Positions 31,986 to 40,879 are shown, numbered from the stretch's first letter. The stretch: DNA of 64,000 nucleotides from Streptomyces olivaceoviridis (GCF_014650115.1 NZ_BMUI01000010.1:62001-126000); one strand, 5' to 3'. Program-made: numbers and translations. Notes: generated by a model not told the origin, from the letters alone.

Positions 31986-33800
31986 ATGAGCACAGCACCA
32001 CAAGGCCGGGCCCCGTGGTTCGTACAGCTGCACGACCGGCTGGCGGTCGCCGTCGACCAGAGGGTCGGCTGGCGGCGCCTGCCCAAGCCCCTCGCTCTGC
32101 TGACCCTCGTCGGCCTGCGGGACAACCTGCGCCGCAAGAACCTCTTCGACACCGGTTCCTACCCGTCGCGCGACCTGCCGGAGGTCGGCCCCCCGAACGT
32201 GCAGAACCTCACGTGCCGCACGGCCGACGGGACCTACAACGACCTGGCCGACCCCCGCATGGGCATGGCCCGTTCGCGCTTCGGGCGCAACGTGCCGCCG
32301 GACCGGGCATGTCCCGAACCCGAGCCGGGCCTGCTCTCCCCGAGCCCGCGCGAGGTGAGCCGGGCCCTGCTGACCCGGCACGCGTTCGTCCCGGCGGAGT
32401 CCGTCAACGCCCTGGTCGCCGCCTGGCTCCAGTTCATGGTCAGGGACTGGGTCAGTCACGGGCAGGGCACCATGGACCGCCCCTGGCACCTCGACCTGTC
32501 CGACGACGACCCGTGGCCCGCACCACCGATGCTCATCCCGCGGACCATCCCGGACCCCACCCGCCCCGACGGGCACGACGGTCTGCCGCCGACCTTCCTC
32601 AACGAGAACTCGCCCTGGTGGGACGCCTCGCAACTGTACGGGAACAACCTGGACGAGCAGCGGTCGCTGCGCACCGGCCAAGGCGGCAGGCTCCGGGTCC
32701 CCGACGGCCCGCTGTTCCCGGACGACCCGGACAAGGACCCGGCGGCAGTACCCGGCTTCTGGGTGGGACTGGCCATGATGCACCTGGTCTTCCTGCTCGA
32801 ACACAACGCGATCTGCGACGCGTTGCACGACGCCTACCCGACGTGGTCCGACGAGGAGCTCTTCCAGCGGGCACGGCTGATCAACGCCGCGCTCCTCGCC
32901 AAGATCCACACCGTGGAATGGACGCCCGCGGTCCTCAGCCACCCGACGACCGTCACCGCGTTGCACACCAACTGGTACGGCCTGCTGGGCGAGCGCCTGC
33001 ACCGGCTGCTCGGCCGTCTCGGCAGCGGCGAGGTGCTCAGCGGCATCGTGGGCGGGCGCACGGACCACTTCGGCGTCCCGTACTCGCTCACGGAGGAGTT
33101 CGTCGCCGTCTACCGTATGCACCCCCTCATCCCGGACGACTGGAGCTTCCGGTCGGCCGCCGACGACTCGCTCCTCCAGGAGGCCGGCTTCCGGGAACTG
33201 ACGGGGTGGCACGCGTACGACATCCTCGGCAAGCACACCCTGACCGACCTGCTCTATTCCTTCGGCACCTCCCACCCGGGCCTGGTCACCCTGCACAACT
33301 ACCCGCGGTTCCTCCAGGAGTTCCAACGGCCCGACGGCAAGCTCATGGACCTCGGGGCCGTCGACATCCTGCGGTCGCGCGAGGTGGGGGTGCCCCGCTA
33401 CAACGAGTTCCGGCGCCAGTTCCACCTGCGCCCCGCCAAGGACTTCCACACCCTCACGGACAACCCCGTCTGGGCCGAGGAACTGCGCCGGGTCTACGAC
33501 GGGGACATCGAGCGCGTCGACCTCTCGGTGGGCCTGTTCGCCGAACCCCGCCCCAAGGGCTTCGCGTTCAGCGACACGGCCTTCCGCGTCTTCGTCCTGA
33601 TGGCCTCCCGCCGTCTCAACAGCGACCGGTTCCTCACCAGGGACTACACACCGCAGGTGTACACCCCGACCGGCCTGGACTGGATCGAGAACAACACCAT
33701 GACCAGCGTGCTGCTACGGCACTTCCCGGGGCTGCGGGCGTCCCTGCGGTCGGTGGACAACGCCTTCGCCCCGTGGACCGCGGCCGGGGGCCCGCGGTGA
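31986..33800 (+). CDS. Alpha-dioxygenase/cyclooxygenase-fold heme peroxidase
   Basis: A 604-residue animal-type heme peroxidase most like plant fatty-acid alpha-dioxygenases. These enzymes, like cyclooxygenase, use a heme-generated Tyr radical to add oxygen to fatty acids. Shared features in order: ENSPWWDASQLYGNN, INAALLAKIHTVEWTP, NWYGLLGERLH, GVPYSLTEEFVAVYRMHPLIP, ILRSREVGVPRYNEFRRQF and SDTAFRVFVLMASRRLNSDR. Y376 and H379 (YRMH) match the catalytic Tyr and proximal His spacing of COX (Y385/H388). At the distal QxxxH site the sequence is QFMVRDWVSH, with Arg153 at the His place. CGGAAGGAA precedes the ATG. Its stop overlaps the lipase start. Confidence 0.88.
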   Translation: MSTAPQGRAPWFVQLHDRLAVAVDQRVGWRRLPKPLALLTLVGLRDNLRRKNLFDTGSYPSRDLPEVGPPNVQNLTCRTADGTYNDLADPRMGMARSRFGRNVPPDRACPEPEPGLLSPSPREVSRALLTRHAFVPAESVNALVAAWLQFMVRDWVSHGQGTMDRPWHLDLSDDDPWPAPPMLIPRTIPDPTRPDGHDGLPPTFLNENSPWWDASQLYGNNLDEQRSLRTGQGGRLRVPDGPLFPDDPDKDPAAVPGFWVGLAMMHLVFLLEHNAICDALHDAYPTWSDEELFQRARLINAALLAKIHTVEWTPAVLSHPTTVTALHTNWYGLLGERLHRLLGRLGSGEVLSGIVGGRTDHFGVPYSLTEEFVAVYRMHPLIPDDWSFRSAADDSLLQEAGFRELTGWHAYDILGKHTLTDLLYSFGTSHPGLVTLHNYPRFLQEFQRPDGKLMDLGAVDILRSREVGVPRYNEFRRQFHLRPAKDFHTLTDNPVWAEELRRVYDGDIERVDLSVGLFAEPRPKGFAFSDTAFRVFVLMASRRLNSDRFLTRDYTPQVYTPTGLDWIENNTMTSVLLRHFPGLRASLRSVDNAFAPWTAAGGPR

Positions 33801-36760
33801 GACATGAGGCGGGCGACGGAAAGCGCGGTCTGTCACGTGTGCTCGGCGGTGTCCTGGCCGTCGTGGCCCTCGCCGTCTTCGGCGCGGGGCTCTGGATCCG
33901 CCAGCGCGCCCCAGCCGTCGACGACATGGGACTGCAACTGGCCGGCGGCGCGCGTGCGGCGCACACCCTCGTCGGCGACCGGACGGCCGACTTCCGTACG
34001 GCACTGACGGCCGACTTCGTCCTCATAGGGACGTACACCGTCAGCGCGGTCCTCGCGTTCTGGCTGAGCCACCACACCATAGCCTTGCGCATGAGACACC
34101 GCTGCCTGACCGTGTACGGGATCGGCGCGGTCGTCGCGGCGTGTGTGTGCGCCGTGACCGAGAAGCTGCTGCTCCTCCATGGGCTGAGCGGCGCGGACTG
34201 GGCGTTCGCGTGGGCGGCGGGCTTCGCGACGGTCAAGTGGCTGCTGGTCGTTCTCACCGTGCCGGTCGCCGCGGTCCTGGTCGGGATCGTCCTCAAACGA
34301 GCCGCGTTCCACGGCTGCGCCCGGCGCAGGTACGAAAGGGAGCGCGCACGCCACCGGACATGCGGGTGCGGGAACGGGCACGGGGGCGGCACGACCGGCT
34401 CCGGCCCCGAGGGGCCCGAGGTCGTCGCGCCCTGGCCCGTGATGGCGTGGGGCCGGACGCGCTGGCCTGGCACGGCACGCGGTGACCCGCCGCGTTCCAG
34501 GGAGACGCGCTGGGAGAACGGCAGCCGGGTGCCACCCGGCCGGGAACAGGGCGCGCTCGGCTTCTGCGTCTCGGGCGGCGGCATCCGCTCGGCGTGCGTC
34601 ACCCTGGGCGCGCTCCAGGCCCTGCGCCCCCAGCTGCGCCGGGCGCGCTACCTGGTGTCGGTCTCCGGGGGCGGCTACACCGCGGGTGCCCTGCAACTGG
34701 CGCTGGCCGGGCCGGACCGGAACCGGGTTCGTACCCGCGACGTGTTCATGCCCGGCACGCCGGAAGAGGACCACACCCGCCGGCACTCCAAGTACGTCGC
34801 GGAAGGCACCGGCCAGTGGCTGGCCGCCATCGGGGCCGTTCTGCGGGGCCTGCTGGCCTCCCTGGGGCTGCTCACCGCGACCGTGCTGGTCCTGGGGCTC
34901 GCCCTGAGCTGGGGCTACCACCTCGTTCCCCTGGCGGACCCCACCCGGCTCCCGGGCTTCCGGGGACCCGCGCTGTGGGCCGTCCTGGCCCTCCTGTGCT
35001 GCGCGGCGGTGTTGTGGTTCCTGTGGCTGGTGTCCCTGTTCCTCGCCCGGCAGCGCCTGTCGAGCGTGTTGAAGAGGGCCTTCCTCACCTTCGTGGTGGC
35101 GGGCCTGCTGCTGGCCGTCGTGGTGGTCGTCCTGCCCGCCCTGGAGTGGGTGACGGTGCGGCTGTGGACGCTCCACGCCCCGGCGACCGCGGTGAGCGGC
35201 GGAGTCGTGGGGCTGCTCACCTACCTGACCGTGCTGGCCGGCACCACATGGCGGCGCATCGAGTCCACCGAGCACGCCGTCGAGTCCGCCAAGCGCGCGC
35301 GACTGGTGCGCGCCGTGCCTGTCGTCGGCAAGTACCTGCTGGTGTGGGTGGTTCTCGTCGCGGTGGCAGCGGCCTACCTGCTCGTTCTGGGCGGGGCGAT
35401 CCACGTCGGGCGGACCTGGCCCGTGGCGGTCCAGATCGGCCTTCCCGTCGTCCTCTGCACGGTCGCGCTGAGCCTCGACCAGACGTGGACGAGTCTCCAC
35501 CCCTTCTACCGCGCCCGGCTGGCCTCCGCTTTCGCCGTCCGCCGCGAGACCGAGACGGGCGGTGAACAGCTGGCCGTCCCCTACGACTTCGACGAGCCGA
35601 CGCCACTTCCCTGCTACGGCAGGCGGCACCCCGGCTTCCCCCAGGTCGTCTTCGCGGCGGCGGCCAACCTGTCCGGCGACGACCGCACACCGCCGGGGCG
35701 GCACGCTGTGTCGTTCACCCTCTCATGCGACTACGTCGGCGGCCCGGACGTCGGGTACGCCCGGACGGACGTCCTGTGGGACCGCACCGGACCGGTCATC
35801 CGCAAGGACCTGACCGTCGAGTCGGCCGTCGCCGTCTCCGGTGCGGCCTTCGCCTCGGCCATGGGACGCCAGGCGCGCGCGTTCCAGACGCTGTTCGCGC
35901 TCTCCAACGCACGGCTCGGCACCTGGCTGCCCAACCCCGGTGTTCTCGAAGCACTTTGGGACGAGCGCGCCGACTGGGCGCTGCCCCCGATGCCCGGCAT
36001 CCGCCGCCTGCCGTACCTGTTGCGGGAGGTGTCCGGCCGCTACCCGTTGGACGACCGGATGCTGCTGGTCACGGACGGCGGACACTACGAGAACCTCGGC
36101 CTGGTCGAACTGCTCCGGCACGGCGTCGCCACCGCCGTGTGCGTGGACGCCAGCGGGGGCTCCGGGGCCTTCGCCCCCGCTCTGGCCGAGGCCATCGCCC
36201 TGGCCCGGGAGGAGCTCGGGGTCGAGATCAGGATCGCGCGCGAGGACTGGCGGAAGCTCGTCCCCGGCAGCGCGCCTCCCCTCACAGCGCAGCCGGCCCA
36301 GCCCTCCCAGCCCACCCAGCCCACCCAACCGGCCCAGCCGGCCCAGCCACCCCTGCCGAACCCACTGGCCGCCCTCGACCTCCGGCTCTCGGCCGACGCG
36401 GTGGTCGTGGGCGAGATCGTCTACCCGCGGCCACTGGTGGACGACCACGGTCGACGGCTGGGGACGCGGGGACGGCTGATCGTCGCCCGGGCCACGCTGA
36501 CCCCCGACATGCCGTACGCACTCCTCGCATACGCCCAGGCCAACCGGGCGTTCCCCCACGACGGAACCAGCGACCAGTGGTTCGACAGCCGGCGCTTCGA
36601 CGCGTACCAGGCACTCGGCCACTGGATCGGCGAGCGGGTCGCGCACCTGCTCCCGGAGGAGAGCTGCGCACCCCGGACCGGATGGCGGGGTGACGGAAGT
36701 CCGCGCGCCGGGCAGCGGGAACCGGCACGTGGGGGCAGGGCGGCCGGAAGGGTGCTCTGA
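33797..36760 (+). CDS. Large membrane-embedded patatin-like phospholipase
   Basis: A 987-residue protein. Four N-terminal helices (about 13-34, 72-92, 105-128, 145-168) precede a Cys/His-rich loop (HRTCGCGNGHGGG) and the patatin domain. The oxyanion loop is CVSGGGIRSA (about 257-266), the nucleophile Ser290 is in VSVSGGGYTAG, and the dyad Asp760 is in LLVTDGGHYENLG. Unusually, about five further helices (roughly 318-570) separate Ser from Asp. A QP-repeat linker near residues 833-855 follows. Patatins hydrolyse acyl esters of membrane lipids. GTG at 33797 is coupled (GTGA) to the alpha-dioxygenase-like gene, which suggests fatty acid is passed to it (inference). Confidence 0.85.
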   Translation: MRHEAGDGKRGLSRVLGGVLAVVALAVFGAGLWIRQRAPAVDDMGLQLAGGARAAHTLVGDRTADFRTALTADFVLIGTYTVSAVLAFWLSHHTIALRMRHRCLTVYGIGAVVAACVCAVTEKLLLLHGLSGADWAFAWAAGFATVKWLLVVLTVPVAAVLVGIVLKRAAFHGCARRRYERERARHRTCGCGNGHGGGTTGSGPEGPEVVAPWPVMAWGRTRWPGTARGDPPRSRETRWENGSRVPPGREQGALGFCVSGGGIRSACVTLGALQALRPQLRRARYLVSVSGGGYTAGALQLALAGPDRNRVRTRDVFMPGTPEEDHTRRHSKYVAEGTGQWLAAIGAVLRGLLASLGLLTATVLVLGLALSWGYHLVPLADPTRLPGFRGPALWAVLALLCCAAVLWFLWLVSLFLARQRLSSVLKRAFLTFVVAGLLLAVVVVVLPALEWVTVRLWTLHAPATAVSGGVVGLLTYLTVLAGTTWRRIESTEHAVESAKRARLVRAVPVVGKYLLVWVVLVAVAAAYLLVLGGAIHVGRTWPVAVQIGLPVVLCTVALSLDQTWTSLHPFYRARLASAFAVRRETETGGEQLAVPYDFDEPTPLPCYGRRHPGFPQVVFAAAANLSGDDRTPPGRHAVSFTLSCDYVGGPDVGYARTDVLWDRTGPVIRKDLTVESAVAVSGAAFASAMGRQARAFQTLFALSNARLGTWLPNPGVLEALWDERADWALPPMPGIRRLPYLLREVSGRYPLDDRMLLVTDGGHYENLGLVELLRHGVATAVCVDASGGSGAFAPALAEAIALAREELGVEIRIAREDWRKLVPGSAPPLTAQPAQPSQPTQPTQPAQPAQPPLPNPLAALDLRLSADAVVVGEIVYPRPLVDDHGRRLGTRGRLIVARATLTPDMPYALLAYAQANRAFPHDGTSDQWFDSRRFDAYQALGHWIGERVAHLLPEESCAPRTGWRGDGSPRAGQREPARGGRAAGRVL
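36288..36357 (+). repeat. QP-repeat tract inside the patatin-like gene
   Basis: A string of near-identical 9-bp and 6-bp units built from CAGCCGGCC/CAGCCCACC encodes a Gln-Pro-rich linker between the catalytic Asp domain and the C-terminal segment. Probably a flexible spacer that changes length by slippage. Confidence 0.7.
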
Positions 36761-36948
36761 GACGAGAGCGGTTCCACGGTCTCCCGCAACGGCCTGGTGG
36801 CTGGCGGGAGGTGGGCGGTGGGGGCTGGCTGCAATGACGTCGCGGTCGTCGTGTTCCTAGCGTGGACGCGTCGGCCGATCCGGCCGGACTCGGGCTCGCC
36901 TCGATGAGCCGACGACTGGTTGAACCCCTCTGAGAACGGGACACGCTC

Positions 36949-37350
36949 GTGAAAGCCGTCTGCACCGTCTTCGTCGGAACTCGGCCCACGGTGATGAATG
37001 TCGCCGGTGAGCTGGACATCGCCACCGCCGCCCACACGGACGCCATCCTCACCGCCGCGATCAGCGGCACGCATCCTGAGGTCGTCATAGACCTGAGACA
37101 GGTGACCTTCCTGGACTGCGCGGGAGTGCGCCCGCTGGCAGCCGCCGCGCGCCGAGTCCACGAGGCAGGGGGCTCGCTGACCCTGCTGGCCGGTCACCCC
37201 ATGGTCGTCAAAGTCCTGCGCTTCAACAATCTGATTCCTGACGGAGCGGCGTCGGCGGACGGCGCCGTCCCGGCCCGGCACCTCCCCGCGTACCCGCTCG
37301 CGGTGCATCGTTGCGACCATCGCTGCCGCGCGCTGGCGGAGGAACGTTGA
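36949..37350 (+). CDS. STAS-domain anti-sigma factor antagonist-like protein
   Basis: A 133-residue protein with the STAS fold of SpoIIAA/RsbV: TVMNVAGELDIATAA, then VVIDLRQVTFLDCAGVRPLAA. The residue normally phosphorylated by an anti-sigma kinase (Ser/Thr after LD) is Cys57 here. It may be unable to accept phosphate and be always active, or it may be redox-sensitive. The GTG at 36949 is used. No anti-sigma kinase or sigma factor gene is adjacent, only a truncated histidine kinase. It lies 188 bp past the patatin gene. Confidence 0.85.
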   Translation: MKAVCTVFVGTRPTVMNVAGELDIATAAHTDAILTAAISGTHPEVVIDLRQVTFLDCAGVRPLAAAARRVHEAGGSLTLLAGHPMVVKVLRFNNLIPDGAASADGAVPARHLPAYPLAVHRCDHRCRALAEER

Positions 37351-37424
37351 CGGAGCCGCTTGCGGCCCCCGACCTGCGGGGATGACGGCACGGCCGGCGT
37401 CGTACGTCACCCCGCTGCCGCACG

Positions 37425-38162
37425 TCACCCGAGCGGGAGGCGCGCTTCCAGCGTCGTTCCGTGACCGCTGGGGCTGTCGAGGGTGAGGGTCCCGCCCAGG
37501 GCTTCCACGCGGTCGGTGAGCCCCACCAGACCCGAGCCCCGCCCCGCAACGGCCCCTCCGACGCCGTCGTCGTGAACGGACAGGCGCAGGGCGTCGTCGC
37601 GGGCATGCGCGGAGATGCGGACGGAGGACGCGAACGCGTGCTTGGTGGTGTTGGCCAGCGCCTCCGAGACGACGTAGTAGGCCGCCACCTCGACCGGCTC
37701 GGGCAGTCTCCGGGGGACATCGACGTCGAGTTCGACCGGAAGCAGTGTGCGACGAGCCAGGGCCCGGAGCGCGGGGGGCAGCCCGCCCTCCGAGAGGATC
37801 GCTGGATGGATGCCGCGGGAGAGCTCGCGCAGCTCGTCGAGCGCCGCCGGCAGCGTTTCGGTGAGCCGGGCCACCCTGGCCCTCAGCTCCGGTTGATCCA
37901 CGGGTACGGCGTTCTGGGCGGCCCGCAGTTCCAGCACCAGGGACACCAGCCGCTGCTGGGTCCCGTCATGCAGGTCGCGTTCGATGCGCCGCCGGGCCTG
38001 GTCGGCGGCTGCGAGAATCCTGGACCGCGAGGTGGACAGTTCGGCATGGCTCTCCTGGAGCGAGTCGGCCATCCGGTTGAAGCTGCGCTCCAGAACGGCG
38101 ATCTCACCGACCCCTGTTTCCGACGTCCGTGCCGTCAGGTCGCCGCCGGCGGCAACCGTTCG
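37425..38162 (-). pseudogene. NarL-class sensor histidine kinase lacking its sensor domain
   Basis: The C-terminal half of a HisKA_3-type kinase: HAMP remnant (AAGGDLTARTSETGVGEIAVL), H-box IERDLHDGTQQRLVSL and ATPase boxes (SEALANTTKHAF, DDGVGGAVAGRGSGLVGL) are intact to the stop. Upstream of about 38162 the frame stays open but no longer resembles a kinase; the membrane helices and sensor are gone. No response regulator is beside it. I infer a 5'-truncated gene, though a soluble kinase from an unseen start cannot be fully excluded. Confidence 0.7.
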
Positions 38163-38184
38163 ACGCGCGCTGGACGTGGGACTC

Positions 38185-38208
38185 GACCGACCGACCGACC
38201 GACCGACC
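38185..38208. repeat. Tetranucleotide microsatellite (GACC)6
   Basis: Six exact GACC units, just upstream of the point where kinase similarity begins on the minus strand. It may mark the rearrangement junction that truncated that gene. Confidence 0.85.
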
Positions 38209-38413
38209 GGCACGGCCACCGGGCCCTGGCCTGCGAACCCCGGCTGCACCGCCGGCTTCAGGGGGCGAACCTCACGGCCTCCCCGGCTTGCCGCCCACGA
38301 CTGTTCCACCGTGCTTCTGCAACCGGCGGGTTCCTGCCCTGATGCTGACCGACGCGGTGGACTTCCGCACCCCGTACCTGCTTCCGCCGCCGGCCCGGGC
38401 CGGAACACGCACA

Positions 38414-38444
38414 CCCCCCGGAGCGGGGAAGGTGCTCCGGGGGG
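38414..38444. terminator. Terminator of the phosphatase/GDPD operon
   Basis: Perfect 11-bp stem CCCCCCGGAGC (38414-38424) with its complement (38434-38444) and a 9-nt loop, 27 bp past the GDPD stop on the minus strand. Confidence 0.75.
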
Positions 38445-38470
38445 CTGGTATGCGGAGTGGGCCGTGGGCG

Positions 38471-39547
38471 TCAGCCCTTTGACTCGTAGGCCTTCGGCAG
38501 GCGCATGCCGCGCTCGGCCATGATGTCCCGGACGCGGTTCGGGTAGTTGGTGATGATGCCGTCGATGCCCATGTCCATGAGAGCCTCGATGGTGGCGGGG
38601 TCGTCACAGGTCCACGGGACGACCTTCAGGCCGCGCTGGTGGGCCTCGGAGACCATCTTCTCGTCGACGTAGAACCTGAAGTCCGGGTTCGAGACGACGC
38701 CGTCCTGCGGGAAGCCGTAGACCGGGGAGAGCGCGGTCACGCCGGGGATGGCGGCTGCGGCCTTGACGAAGTCGCCGTCGTAGTCGTCGGCGTCGATGCC
38801 GCCGAGCCACGGGGAGGCGCCGGGCTTGCCGACCTGGAGGAAGTCGTAGTTGGTCAGCGCCACCAGCGGGTACTTGGGCGCGAGCTTGTGCATCTCCTTC
38901 AGGGCGCCCCAGTCGAAGGACTGGATGGTGACCTGGTCCTCGATGCCGGAGGCGTGGATCTCCTCGTACACGCGACGCACGAACAGCTCGCGCGGCGCGG
39001 TCTGTTCGGGGGCGCCGGCCTCGACCTTGGTCTCGATGTTGAGCTTGACCTGCCGGGCGTTGTAGCTCTTGACCAGGTTCAGGACGTCCTTGAGCTCCAC
39101 CATGCGGTGGCCCTTGATCTGCTCCTGCTCGGGGAAGCCGGGCAGCTGCTGGTAGCCGCAGTCCATGGTCTTGATCTGCGCCAGCGTCAGATCCTTGATG
39201 TACTTGCCGACGTACGGGTACATCGGGTCACCCGGGGTGACCGGCGCGGTGTCCTTGCACTTCTGCGCGCTGATCTGACGGTCGTGGTTGACGACGACCT
39301 TCTGGTCCTTGGTGACGTGGGTGTCCAGCTCCAGGGTGGTCACACCGAGGCGCATGGCCTTGCCGAAGCCTTCCAGGGACTCTTCGGTGGTCATGCCGAT
39401 GCCACCGCGGTGGGCCTGGAGGTCGAAGTGCGTCTTCTGGGGGAGCACCGTGGGCTGGGGGTCGGCGGGGGCCGCCTGGGCGGCGGTCGCCGGGAGGGCG
39501 AGCACGGGCACGGCGGCCAGTGCGGCGAGAACATGCCGGAGGGACAC
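38471..39547 (-). CDS. Secreted glycerophosphodiester phosphodiesterase
   Basis: A 358-residue exported enzyme that hydrolyses glycerophosphodiesters from phospholipids or teichoic acids to glycerol-3-phosphate and an alcohol. The signal peptide is residues 1-25, ending AQA. Motifs: FDLQAHRGG (catalytic His), TTLELDTHVTKD (metal site), VVNHDRQIS and late DMGIDGIITNYP. The GTG start at 39547 begins a classic signal sequence. It lies 39 bp behind the alkaline phosphatase gene on the same strand, so the pair likely scavenges phosphate under PhoP control. I see no clear PHO box. Confidence 0.9.
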   Translation of the reverse strand: MSLRHVLAALAAVPVLALPATAAQAAPADPQPTVLPQKTHFDLQAHRGGIGMTTEESLEGFGKAMRLGVTTLELDTHVTKDQKVVVNHDRQISAQKCKDTAPVTPGDPMYPYVGKYIKDLTLAQIKTMDCGYQQLPGFPEQEQIKGHRMVELKDVLNLVKSYNARQVKLNIETKVEAGAPEQTAPRELFVRRVYEEIHASGIEDQVTIQSFDWGALKEMHKLAPKYPLVALTNYDFLQVGKPGASPWLGGIDADDYDGDFVKAAAAIPGVTALSPVYGFPQDGVVSNPDFRFYVDEKMVSEAHQRGLKVVPWTCDDPATIEALMDMGIDGIITNYPNRVRDIMAERGMRLPKAYESKG

Positions 39548-39586
39548 TACTAGCCTCGTATTACTCAGGGTCAGCCGGTCAGCCGG

Positions 39587-40879
39587 TCAGTGGCGGGGGG
39601 CCAGGACCTGGGACAGGACGTCGTGGACATACGTATTGGCGTGCTTGCCGGTGAACCGGCTCGCGAGCGGGCCGGCGGCCGTGACGGGCACGTCGACACT
39701 GGTGTGGCCGGACGTCGTCCAGTCGATCGTGAACGTCCGGTCACTGCCGTGGATCGTGAACGGGCCGTCCTCGGCCGAGACACCACTGCCGGACTCGTCC
39801 GCGGTGTCGTTCTCCTCGACCGCCAGGCCGCCGGTCTCGTGGTCGCCGGTGACGACGAGGAGGGTGTCCGGGTGGGTCGCCTGATAGGCGCGGGCGACGG
39901 CGACGGCCTTCTCCAGCTGCTGCATCGACTGCAGGACCCGCGTGCCGTTGTCGTTGTGCGCGAACTCGTCCACGCCTTCCTCCTCGACCATGAGGAAGAA
40001 GCCCTTCTTGTTCTTGTCCAGCGTCTTCAGTGCCTTGCTGGTCATCGTGGCGAGGTCGACGGCCGGGTCGTACACGTCGCCCTGGCCCTCGGGGCGCTGC
40101 TGGAACATCTCCTCGTTGCTGAAGAGACCGAGCAACTTGCCCTCGGGGGCCTTCTTCAGGTCCTTCGCGCTGGTGACGTACCTGTAGCCGGAGCGCTGCG
40201 CCTTGGCGATCAGGTCGCCCTTCGTGCCGCGGCTGCCCTCGCTGGTGTCCTCGGCGGGCTTGTCGGGGAAGGCACCCGCGGTGCCGGCCGGCAGCCACCA
40301 GTCCTCGCCACCGCCCAGGATGACGTCCGGCTTGCTGACGTCGAGGTACTGGCGGGCGATCTCGTCCTGCTTGCCGCGGTCGGCGGTGTTGGCGAAGAAG
40401 GCCGCGGGCGAGGCGTCGGTGACCTGCGCGGTGGTCACCAGGCCGGTGGACTTGCCCGCCGCCTTGGCCTGCGCCCCGAGCGTGGGGAGCGGGTTGCCGT
40501 CGGTGCCGACGCTGATCGCGCCGTTGTACGTCTTCTCGCCCGTGGCCCACGCGGTGGCAGCCGCCGCGGAGTCCGTGACCACGGCCTTGGGGTCGTCCGG
40601 TGTGGTCGTCAGCTGACCGGACACGGGAAGACGGTCCATCGTCAGCTGGCCCTGGAGCCCGGCGAGATGCAGTCGTGCCGCCTCACGTGCGGCGGCACCC
40701 ATGCCGTCGCCGTTGATGAAGATGACGTTCTTCGCAGTGGGGGCCTTCGCCTTCGCCGTGCTCTGCGGAGCACTGGCGGACGCGCCCGGCGTGGGGTTGA
40801 GCACCATGGTCGCCACCACGGCCGCGGACGCCGCTGCGACAGGCGCCCCCCATCGCATACCACGCACGTTTCTGTTCAC
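39587..40879 (-). CDS. phoA: Secreted alkaline phosphatase
   Basis: A 430-residue PhoA-family phosphomonoesterase. A signal peptide runs over the first 40 residues (hydrophobic APVAAASAAVVATMVL). The nucleophile Ser is in VVTDSAAAATAWATG, metal ligands are in NVIFINGDGMGAAAR, and GDHETGG is present. The GTG at 40879 has GGGAGAG 9 bp upstream; the longer frame beyond it is not signal-like. It is probably the first gene of an operon with the GDPD. Free phosphate from GDPD products would be its natural follow-up. Confidence 0.92.
   Translation of the reverse strand: MNRNVRGMRWGAPVAAASAAVVATMVLNPTPGASASAPQSTAKAKAPTAKNVIFINGDGMGAAAREAARLHLAGLQGQLTMDRLPVSGQLTTTPDDPKAVVTDSAAAATAWATGEKTYNGAISVGTDGNPLPTLGAQAKAAGKSTGLVTTAQVTDASPAAFFANTADRGKQDEIARQYLDVSKPDVILGGGEDWWLPAGTAGAFPDKPAEDTSEGSRGTKGDLIAKAQRSGYRYVTSAKDLKKAPEGKLLGLFSNEEMFQQRPEGQGDVYDPAVDLATMTSKALKTLDKNKKGFFLMVEEEGVDEFAHNDNGTRVLQSMQQLEKAVAVARAYQATHPDTLLVVTGDHETGGLAVEENDTADESGSGVSAEDGPFTIHGSDRTFTIDWTTSGHTSVDVPVTAAGPLASRFTGKHANTYVHDVLSQVLAPRH

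Noticed and set aside
32015..33796. Upstream extension of the patatin-like gene through the dioxygenase gene (would give 1581 codons)
   Set aside because: This part is a shifted frame of the dioxygenase-like gene. The GTG at 33797 overlapping its stop is the natural start.
36761..36948. A possible small gene between the patatin-like and STAS genes
   Set aside because: No frame has a start with a ribosome-binding site or recognisable residues. I treat it as leader or promoter sequence of the STAS gene.
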